NCBI RefSeq assembly: GCF_031581065.1
Contig: NZ_JAVLBN010000039.1
Location: 1-21,159 of the forward strand
DNA: 21,159 nucleotides
Direction of reading: 5' to 3'
Source: Salibacter sp031581065
GTDB lineage: Bacteria; Bacteroidota; Bacteroidia; Flavobacteriales_G; Salibacteraceae
Part shown: positions 15,291-21,159 of the stretch, piece after piece
Layout: each line of letters begins with the position of its first letter
How positions within the stretch are numbered: position 1 is the first letter of the stretch
Made by a program: the position numbers and the translations under genes
Notes under the pieces: generated by a model
The model's input: the letters and a program-made list of their open reading frames with translations, nothing else
What the model was told of the DNA's origin: nothing
Databases searched by the model: none

Positions 15291-16886
15291 TTACAGGTTG
15301 ATGTTTTTGTCTTTGGGATACTTCACCTCAAAATCAAAGGTGAATGTTCGCTCTTCACCGGGTTTCAGTTTAATATTCCACGTTAGGAAACCCTGCTCAG
15401 TTTCGAGAGAAGCTCCGCTGCTGTTGATGAGTTTTACTTCAATATCGTTTTGAGCTGAGATTGGAATTTGATCCATCATCTTGAGGTCAACCGCTGAGCT
15501 TTTTGTGTTGCGAACCGTAATTTCAAAGCTAAAGTTGCGAACCTTCTTGTTTCCAAAGAATGACTGACCAGCTTCTTTCGTGATTTTTTCACGATCGATC
15601 ACAATGCTTTTGTCTCTGCCCATTGTAATCGTGAGTGAATCATCAACCGATCGCGGATCCAGGTAGGTATTCCCAACATAAGTGTTGTCGAGGAAAATAT
15701 TCGCTTCACCGGGAAGCAAATTGTACTGCTCCCAGTTTGCAACATTCACAACGAGAAATGCATCCTGATCGAGTTTTGGAACAGCAAAATGAGAGTAATC
15801 GGCATTCATTTTAAACGAGCGGATTTCCGTTTTGCGCCTTTTGCCATCCCCGTTTACACTGAATGGAATATTCAGCTCCACTTCCATCGACAACATATTT
15901 TCGATAACTGATGAAAATTCAGCAGGAGTTTTAGCTTTTGAGTCACCTGCCGAAACAGCTTCAGACTCTACATTCACCTGATCCAATTGCGGGGCATTCA
16001 TCGATTTTGCACGAGCTCCTCTTTGCTCAACAGGCTGGTAAAAGTCTAAAACCCACGGGTGCAATTTTGGTCGCGTTCCGTTGATTGAAGGTGTAGCTGT
16101 AGAAACTGTGAGGTTGACATCTTCCCAATCTACTCCGGTGTTTTGGTAAACACTTGCATAAAGTGAAGCTTCAATTTGCTGGTCAGATCCTGAACCGCGA
16201 ATATCGTAGACAGGAGTCCAACCGGCAGATTGTGTCATGTACATTATTTCCAACTGTGCCTTCGTTGCATTCTCAGCAAAAACCTCAACAACGATTTCAC
16301 CAATCGGTTGGTTGAGCTTGCTCCTGTATTCGTTGAGCTGGTTCTGAACGTTGCGTTTTTCCTCTTCGAGTTGGGTAATTATGTTATTCGTTTTGCGTTG
16401 ATTTTGTGCAATATCATTCAATCGCGAGCGAAAAAACTCAGCCATTTCTTTCAACTCCTGTGCCGATAAAGACTGATCATTCCCCTTCATATTTTTATTC
16501 GTTTGAATCAACGAGCGCTCTTCATTCAGCACCGATACGTAATCACGATTCTTTTTAATCTCATTTTCATAGAAATCGAGTGAATCTTCCAAAACCTTGA
16601 CGTAATCTGGCGTGGGCATGTTACGGAGATAATTAACCCGTTTCGACACATTCAAAATCGTAAAGCTTCCCTGTCCTTTTACTCTGATAGATTGATCATC
16701 AATGTTGCGGCTCACGCCACTCATTACAATGGTTTGATTGCCTTTTTCAAGACTCAAATTAGCTGTTCGAGTAAGCTCTGCTCCACGTGCAAAAACGTGT
16801 GCTTTTACAATTTTTGAGTCGATCGATTTTTCATTGGCGAGACTGAGCAGTGGCAGCAGAAAGAAGAGAATTGTTAATCGTTTCAT
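15291..16886 (-). CDS. DUF4139 domain protein (mucoidy-inhibitor MuiA family)
   Basis: A 531-residue exported protein. The signal peptide is MKRLTILFFLLPLLSLA (cleavage near residue 17). A DUF4140-type N-terminal domain has VFARGAELTRTANLSLEKG and IVMSGVSRNIDDQSIRVKG. A long coiled coil (about 100-200) with many Glu, Lys, Asn and Gln follows. The DUF4139 part begins near AELEIMY-like text (QLEIMYMTQSAGWTPVYDIRG, about 210) and carries NTGVDWEDVNLTVSTATPSI, then PGEERTFTFDFEVKYPK at the C-terminus. The family is named for a Rickettsia/Pseudomonas-era mucoidy phenotype; its molecular role is unknown. It is slightly short of the ~600-residue norm of the Bacteroidota group. The MITE begins 9 bp after its stop. 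Divergent from the DgkA gene. Confidence 0.88.
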   Translation of the reverse strand: MKRLTILFFLLPLLSLANEKSIDSKIVKAHVFARGAELTRTANLSLEKGNQTIVMSGVSRNIDDQSIRVKGQGSFTILNVSKRVNYLRNMPTPDYVKVLEDSLDFYENEIKKNRDYVSVLNEERSLIQTNKNMKGNDQSLSAQELKEMAEFFRSRLNDIAQNQRKTNNIITQLEEEKRNVQNQLNEYRSKLNQPIGEIVVEVFAENATKAQLEIMYMTQSAGWTPVYDIRGSGSDQQIEASLYASVYQNTGVDWEDVNLTVSTATPSINGTRPKLHPWVLDFYQPVEQRGARAKSMNAPQLDQVNVESEAVSAGDSKAKTPAEFSSVIENMLSMEVELNIPFSVNGDGKRRKTEIRSFKMNADYSHFAVPKLDQDAFLVVNVANWEQYNLLPGEANIFLDNTYVGNTYLDPRSVDDSLTITMGRDKSIVIDREKITKEAGQSFFGNKKVRNFSFEITVRNTKSSAVDLKMMDQIPISAQNDIEVKLINSSGASLETEQGFLTWNIKLKPGEERTFTFDFEVKYPKDKNINL

Positions 16887-17000
16887 GTTTGTGTGTTTTA
16901 CGTCAGATAATCAAACGCCATACCAATATTAAATATTTCCTTTCATCTGCCTTACAAATTCCACAATTGCTCACTACTTTTATGCGAATAATAACAAGCC

Positions 17001-17393
17001 ATGTCAAAAAACACAAAGCCATTTTCGGTCAGAGCCAGAATCAGAAGCTTTTCGTTTGCCATCCAGGGCATCAAAACGCTTTTTCGTGAAGAGGACAATG
17101 CAAAGGTGCACGTCTTAACAGCGGTCATTGTCATTATTGGCGGATTCTACTTTGACATCAGCCATGTTGAGTGGATGTTGATCGCAATTGCAATCGGGTT
17201 TGTGCTGGTAACTGAAATCGTAAACACAGCTTTGGAAAACATTTGTGACTACCTGACTGAAGAAACTGATCCGCTCATCAAACGGATTAAAGATTTGAGT
17301 GCGGGAGCTGTTTTAATCTCGGCTCTGACCGCAATCGTGATTGGCTTGATTGTTTTCATTCCGCGGATATACGCCCTTTTCCAGTATATTTAA
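17001..17393 (+). CDS. DgkA-family diacylglycerol/undecaprenol kinase
   Basis: A 130-residue small integral-membrane kinase that phosphorylates diacylglycerol or undecaprenol, recycling lipid intermediates for the envelope. It has three membrane helices (about 37-52, 58-75 and 100-122). The family signature is complete: TEIVNTALENICD with Glu72, Asn75 and Glu79, and IKRIKDLSAGAV with Lys97 and Asp98, equivalent to E. coli E69, N72, E76, K94 and D95. The N-terminal amphipathic FSVRARIRSFSFAIQGIKTLFREEDN is typical. Which lipid it uses cannot be told from sequence. It stands alone, divergent from the DUF4139 gene and 146 bp before the next gene. Confidence 0.92.
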   Translation: MSKNTKPFSVRARIRSFSFAIQGIKTLFREEDNAKVHVLTAVIVIIGGFYFDISHVEWMLIAIAIGFVLVTEIVNTALENICDYLTEETDPLIKRIKDLSAGAVLISALTAIVIGLIVFIPRIYALFQYI

Positions 17394-17418
17394 ACATCTT
17401 TTAACGCTACCGAAACAT

Positions 17419-17449
17419 GTAAACATTGAACTAAACTTGAGTAAACATT
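17419..17449 (+). promoter_or_regulatory. Direct repeats GTAAACATT, 22 bp apart
   Basis: GTAAACATT at 17419-17427 and 17441-17449, with a related CTAAACTTG between them (17431-17439, sharing TAAAC). The 22-bp period equals two helical turns, so the copies face the same side of the DNA, as expected for a tandem operator. They lie upstream of the T9SS gene starting at 17540. Function is unknown. Confidence 0.35.
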
Positions 17450-17539
17450 ACCGCCCGGTTTTTAAAGATCGATTAATAATGATCTAAAATTATTTTGACA
17501 TCATACTATCAATTTTGGAGCAATAAAAAAAACAATGTC

Positions 17540-19822
17540 ATGAAAAAAATTTACTTAACTATTGCTTCTCTCATAGCCATGTTTTCAATGGGCTATGGAC
17601 AATCTTTGGATGTAGAGTATTTATCTACATATCGCACAAATGTATTTGATGAGGGTGCTGCTGAGATAGTGGTTCACGACTCTGTTAATCAACGCCTCAT
17701 TTTCACTAATTCTGATGATAACTCTGTTGAACTGATCGACTTTTCAGATCCGGCAAATCTTACCAGCTTTTCTTCAATTGATATGTCACAATACGGTGGT
17801 GGTGTCAATAGTGTAGCAACCTATGACGGTTACTTTACTGTAGCTGTTGAAGCTGACAACAAACAGGAAAATGGATCAGTTGTTTTCTTTGACGGATCGG
17901 GTAATTTCATCGCTCAAATTGAAGCTGGTGCTCTTCCTGATATGGTAACTTTCACACCTGACGGATCAAAAGTAATCACTGCCAATGAAGGTGAGCCTGA
18001 TGACGATTACACAGCAGACCCTGATGGATCTATTACTATCATTGATATTTCAGGCGGAATCAATAGCGTTTCTCAATCTAATGCTACTACAGTTTCAATG
18101 CGTTCTTTTACAGGAACTCTCGACAGCGATGTACGCATCTTTGGGCCTGATACAAGTAACCTTTTCTTCGATGATTTTGAAACCGATTCACTCGATAACG
18201 TTTCTGTCTACGATGTTTACAGCGACAAATCATTTTACTGGGATAATTTTAGTGGTGATAACTTTGTGGAAGTAAACGGCTTTAGTGCTGATACTTTCAG
18301 CCTGGACTGGTTAATTCTTCCTAAAGTGAATTTATCAGCATACAGCGATGCTTTCTTCTCTTTTGAAAACACACGCAATTTTTCAGGCGGTTCTTTAGAC
18401 CTGATGATCTCAACTGATTATGACGGTAGCGGAAACCCTGAGTCTTTTACCTGGGATACAATTACGAACCAAGCTGTTTGGTCACAGGGAAATTATACTG
18501 ATACAACAAGTGGTGACATCTCACTTTCAAGTTACCTCGAAGATGAAGTTTATATTGGATTCCGTTACACTGCTGAGCCAGGTCCAGGTAATGCTACTCT
18601 ATGGCAACTCGATAACTTCCATGTTAAAGCTCCACTGGACTTTGCTAATAATCTGGAGCCTGAATATGTTACAGTATCAGACAATAGCGAGACTGCATAT
18701 ATAATTCTTCAGGAGAACAATGCGTTAGCGATTGTGGACCTTACTAACAATACTATTGAGAATATAGTTCCATTAGGTTTCAAAGATCATTCTCAATCAG
18801 GGAATGGATTAGATGCGAGTGATAAAGATGACGTTATCAATATCACTACTCGCCCGGTTATGGGAATGTATCAGCCAGATGCAATCAAATACATCAATGT
18901 AAACGGAACAGGATACATCATTTCAGCGAACGAAGGTGATGCCAGAGATTACGATGCTTATTCTGAAGAAGAACGTATAGAAGATATATCGCTAGACCCA
19001 ACAGCTTTCCCTAATGCTGCTACTCTTCAGGAAGACACAGCTCTCGGCAGATTGAACATCACTCTATCATTGGGTGATACTGATAACGATGGTGATTATG
19101 ATGAGCTCTACTCTTACGGTGGTCGTTCTTTCTCTGTTTGGAATGCTTCAACCGGAGCGCTGGAATTCGACAGTGGTGATGAGTTTGAGCAAACGATTGC
19201 CAGCGAAGATCCAGATAACTTCAACAGCAATAATGATGAAAACGATTCATTTGAAAAGCGTTCTGACAATAAGGGTCCTGAGCCTGAAGCAGCTGAAGTA
19301 GCCTATATTCAGGGAATCCCTTACGCCATGATCGGTCTGGAGCGCCAGGGTGGTGTGATGATCTACGATATGTCAAATCCAACTTCTCCTTCTTTAGTGA
19401 AGTATTTCAACAACCGTGACTTCAGCGTAATGGATGTTGAAAATGGCGGAGTAACAAACGATAGTGTAGGTGATCTTGGTATTGAAGATATCGAATACAT
19501 CGATGCTTCAAAATCTCCTGATGGCAAATTCTACATCGTGACATCAAATGAGATATCAGGAACGGTTTCAGTTTTTGAAATCACCGGGTTATCTACCGGA
19601 TCTGAAGAGTTGAAAGAAAACAGCAAATGGTCTGTTTATCCGAACCCATCACGTGACCTGATCAGAAGTAACCGCGTTGACAATTACGAGATTTTTGACC
19701 TCAGCGGAAGACTTGTGAAAGCTTACTCAAACACAAACATTTTGAATATCTCAGATTTGAATAAAGGGACTTACATCCTCAAAAACGAAGCTGATCAATT
19801 CAAGAAGATTGTGAAGCTTTAA
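17540..19822 (+). CDS. Choice-of-anchor I family protein with inserted choice-of-anchor J-like domain and T9SS tail
   Basis: A 760-residue secreted beta-propeller-like protein. The start is ATG 17540 because the signal peptide (MKKIYLTIASLIAMFSMGYGQ) begins there; a TTG at 17495 is ignored. Propeller text includes GAAEIVVHDSVNQRLIFTNS, TPDGSKVITANEGEPDDDYT, EPEYVTVSDNSETAYIILQENNALAIVDL, ISANEGDARDY, and GLERQGGVMIYDMSNP. Near residues 210-363 a jelly-roll-type domain (FFDDFETDSL ... LWQLDNFHV) interrupts the propeller. DTDNDGDYDE (near 509) looks like a calcium-binding loop. The last ~70 residues are a T9SS sorting domain (WSVYPNPSRDLI ... GTYILKNEADQFKKIVKL). An adhesion, nutrient or phosphatase role is possible; none is shown. 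An intrinsic terminator follows. Confidence 0.88.
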   Translation: MKKIYLTIASLIAMFSMGYGQSLDVEYLSTYRTNVFDEGAAEIVVHDSVNQRLIFTNSDDNSVELIDFSDPANLTSFSSIDMSQYGGGVNSVATYDGYFTVAVEADNKQENGSVVFFDGSGNFIAQIEAGALPDMVTFTPDGSKVITANEGEPDDDYTADPDGSITIIDISGGINSVSQSNATTVSMRSFTGTLDSDVRIFGPDTSNLFFDDFETDSLDNVSVYDVYSDKSFYWDNFSGDNFVEVNGFSADTFSLDWLILPKVNLSAYSDAFFSFENTRNFSGGSLDLMISTDYDGSGNPESFTWDTITNQAVWSQGNYTDTTSGDISLSSYLEDEVYIGFRYTAEPGPGNATLWQLDNFHVKAPLDFANNLEPEYVTVSDNSETAYIILQENNALAIVDLTNNTIENIVPLGFKDHSQSGNGLDASDKDDVINITTRPVMGMYQPDAIKYINVNGTGYIISANEGDARDYDAYSEEERIEDISLDPTAFPNAATLQEDTALGRLNITLSLGDTDNDGDYDELYSYGGRSFSVWNASTGALEFDSGDEFEQTIASEDPDNFNSNNDENDSFEKRSDNKGPEPEAAEVAYIQGIPYAMIGLERQGGVMIYDMSNPTSPSLVKYFNNRDFSVMDVENGGVTNDSVGDLGIEDIEYIDASKSPDGKFYIVTSNEISGTVSVFEITGLSTGSEELKENSKWSVYPNPSRDLIRSNRVDNYEIFDLSGRLVKAYSNTNILNISDLNKGTYILKNEADQFKKIVKL

Positions 19823-19851
19823 TCAAAATGAACCTTTAGACAGTTTATCGG

Positions 19852-19882
19852 AAAAGCGACTCAATTGCGGGTCGCTTTTTTT
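19852..19882 (+). terminator. Intrinsic terminator after the choice-of-anchor I gene
   Basis: AAAAGCGAC (19852-19860) pairs with GTCGCTTTT (19871-19879) across a 10-base loop, and a run of seven T ends at 19882. It starts 29 bases after the stop at 19822. Confidence 0.9.
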
Positions 19883-20009
19883 ATTTGAAACATAACTCAA
19901 ACTCTATTTAAAACGCCTCTATTTTGAAGCTAAAATTCATAAAAACAGCTAAATTTTACTTCGCATAGAAACAATCGCTTTATATTCGAGCCAATTTTAA
20001 ATCCAATTC

Positions 20010-21011
20010 ATGATTACTTCAAATTCTGTTGAAAAGAACATTGAGCTATTAAAAGAATACTATTCCTGGAAAAGAAGCATCAAGCTACTTGACCGTATTG
20101 AGAAAGAGGTTTTAGATGGTAAGATTGACCGCGCACAGGTAAAAGCCGGACTCGAAAATGCCATTATGTACCTTCTCCTCCATGCCGATTACGATGGAAA
20201 AGACTTGTTTGAACTACTCACAAAGCCAACACTTTTGTACGGTTTTGAGTGTATTGACATCAAAGGCGTAACAGATGAACATGGCGAAAAAATGATGGCC
20301 ATCGTCAATGAAGAAAGTGAAATCAAAAAATTTGATACCGAAACACAAAAAGCGCCTGAAATCACCATAACTGCCGAGCAGTTTACGATTGGTGACTTTA
20401 AAGTTGATCGCAACCAATACGTGGACAAAGCTTACAACTTTGTAGCGAAGAAAGAAGGTGAAGAAGCCGCTGCAGCACACTTGTTGAGATGTGCTCTTCG
20501 TTACGCATCAATTTATTCTGAAACAAGACACATTGGTCCACCACAAACAGTTTATGATGCGTTTTATAAATGGGGCGTTCGCAATGAAGGATTTGCTTCT
20601 CCGTTCAATGCCCGTGTACTGGGTAAAGAAGACGCTCAATTCTACAGCCTTTTCAAAGACACCGATGCTGTTTTTGGAAGTGGAGGAAGCTTTTTCCACC
20701 TTTCAGAACCGCACAACCCGGGACACTGGAGCCTCGATCCTCCATTCTTAACTGAAACGATGGATCGCGTGGACAAGCGCATTGGCGAATGGCGCCAAAA
20801 ATATCCTGAGATTGCAATATTGCTCATCATCCCCGCAAGTCACACACCGGCAAACAAGCCGGATGAAACGGTTACATTGAAAGCAGGCACACACCACTAC
20901 GAAGGTCTTGCAGGAACAATGAATCCGCTACCGGTAGATGTTTGTATCCACCGTTACGGAAAACCTGAAGGTTTTTCAGCAGAGGCAATTATCGAAGGCT
21001 ACACGCCTTGA
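20010..21011 (+). CDS. PCIF1/CAPAM-like N6-adenine methyltransferase domain protein
   Basis: A 333-residue soluble protein with no signal or membrane segment. Residues 1-110 are helical and charged. Residues about 150-315 resemble the catalytic region of eukaryotic PCIF1 (CAPAM), which N6-methylates the cap-adjacent 2'-O-methyladenosine of mRNA. Matching blocks, from memory of PCIF1: RYASIYSETRHIGPPQTVYDAF (164-185), EGFASPFNA (193-201, cf. CFASPLN), KDTDAVFGSGGSF (216-228, cf. PDTDGYFGSRG), SLDPPFLTETMDRV (241-254, cf. ANPPFCEELMDAM), and AILLIIPASHTP (269-280). DPPF (243-246) fits the [DNS]PP[YFW] motif of N6-adenine methyltransferases; PCIF1 has NPPF. There is no WW domain. The substrate in bacteria is unknown: mRNA caps are absent, so RNA ends, tRNA, rRNA or DNA are open. 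The gene is monocistronic, between terminators at 19852 and 21032. TATATTCG (19981-19988) is a one-mismatch -7 element. Confidence 0.72.
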   Translation: MITSNSVEKNIELLKEYYSWKRSIKLLDRIEKEVLDGKIDRAQVKAGLENAIMYLLLHADYDGKDLFELLTKPTLLYGFECIDIKGVTDEHGEKMMAIVNEESEIKKFDTETQKAPEITITAEQFTIGDFKVDRNQYVDKAYNFVAKKEGEEAAAAHLLRCALRYASIYSETRHIGPPQTVYDAFYKWGVRNEGFASPFNARVLGKEDAQFYSLFKDTDAVFGSGGSFFHLSEPHNPGHWSLDPPFLTETMDRVDKRIGEWRQKYPEIAILLIIPASHTPANKPDETVTLKAGTHHYEGLAGTMNPLPVDVCIHRYGKPEGFSAEAIIEGYTP

Positions 21012-21031
21012 TTTAATGTTGGTCAGAACCA

Positions 21032-21066
21032 AAAAATCCCGCTGGAGTTTTCCTGGCGGGATTTTT
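21032..21066. terminator. Bidirectional intrinsic terminator
   Basis: AAAAATCCCGC (21032-21042) pairs with GCGGGATTTTT (21056-21066) across a 13-base loop. It has T-runs on both strands and so serves both the methyltransferase-like gene (stop 21011) and the minus-strand gene ending at 21088. It immediately follows the TTGGT-caga-ACCAA palindrome at 21019-21032. Confidence 0.9.
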
Positions 21067-21087
21067 ATTTGAGAGATTTAGTTTATC

Positions 21088-21159
21088 TCATTGCACGATC
21101 ACTTTCTCAGTTTGTTCGCCTATTTTGAGCAAGTAAACGCCTGATGAAAATTGATTCAC
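21088..21159 (-). CDS. C-terminal end of a T9SS-secreted protein (partial)
   Basis: Reading leftward from the window edge, 23 codons then TGA (21088-21090) give VNQFSSGVYLLKIGEQTEKVIVQ. 'SSGVYLLKI...KVIVQ' is the characteristic last strand pair of a type A T9SS sorting domain. The rest of the gene lies outside the window. It is convergent with the PCIF1-like gene and shares the terminator at 21032-21066. Confidence 0.8.
   Translation of the reverse strand: MNQFSSGVYLLKIGEQTEKVIVQ

Larger units (their letters stand above)
175..21030. repeat. Dispersed decamer GGTCAGAACC (8 sites)
   Basis: Exact copies on the + strand are at 5056-5065, 13529-13538 and 21021-21030. Exact copies on the - strand (GGTTCTGACC as written) are at 2983-2992, 9599-9608, 13943-13952 and 14814-14823. 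A 9/10 copy, GGTCAGAACT, is at 175-184. Near copies with an internal R/Y change (GGTCAGAGCC or GGCTCTGACC) occur near 557, 17029 and 17327. Sites are in both strands, in genes and between genes; in genes they encode AGQNR, VLT, VRT or GQNL, so protein sequence does not explain them. Random expectation for one decamer on both strands of 21 kb is about 0.04. The motif is a near-palindrome, GGT-nnnn-ACC. Confidence 0.7.

Noticed and set aside
17466..17485. AGATC...GATCT inverted repeat before the choice-of-anchor I gene
   Set aside because: Only 5-bp arms in AT-rich DNA; expected by chance.

Overview
The window looks like chromosomal DNA of a marine-type Bacteroidota (Flavobacteriia or a Cryomorphaceae-like relative). 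Evidence: three proteins carry a C-terminal type IX secretion (T9SS) sorting domain, several promoters fit the Bacteroidota -7 consensus TAnnTTTG, there is a DUF983 protein, base composition is AT-rich, and ribosome binding sites are weak. No rRNA, tRNA, CRISPR array, phage gene or intact transposase was seen.

Layout. 1-238 is non-coding at the left edge. 239-3172 (-) is a large FAD plus Fe-S oxidoreductase of the D-2-hydroxyglutarate dehydrogenase (YdiJ-like) type. It is divergent from nhaA (3308-4642, +), a Na+/H+ antiporter. 4639-10289 is a phenylacetyl-CoA epoxidase locus: paaA-B-C-D run leftward, while the reductase gene paaE runs rightward from its own well-formed promoter. A T9SS-secreted protein gene (7426-8970, -) sits between paaA and paaE, and a strong hairpin separates paaAB from paaCD. 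10388-11655 (+) holds an exported protein of unknown function and a DUF983 protein. 11609-11997 holds two ~152-bp direct repeats; the first includes the 3' end of the DUF983 gene and the second is a decayed copy. 12101-15117 holds an aldo/keto reductase, a small divergent membrane protein, two small uncharacterised proteins and a HxpB-like sugar-phosphate phosphatase. 15139-15282 is a 144-bp MITE-like element with perfect 15-bp terminal inverted repeats. It is followed by a DUF4139 (MuiA-like) exported protein, a DgkA-type kinase, a choice-of-anchor I family protein with an inserted jelly-roll domain and a T9SS tail, and a gene at 20010-21011. The window ends inside another T9SS-tailed gene on the minus strand.

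Highlights. The 20010-21011 product looks like a stand-alone bacterial relative of eukaryotic PCIF1/CAPAM, the mRNA cap-adenosine N6-methyltransferase. It has a DPPF catalytic tetrapeptide and the family's ASPxN and FGSxG blocks, lacks a WW domain, and is insulated by terminators on both sides. Separately, the decamer GGTCAGAACC occurs seven times exactly (plus one 9/10 copy) on both strands, in coding and non-coding DNA and in different reading frames. That is far above chance, and suggests a genome-wide DNA-level motif of unknown function.
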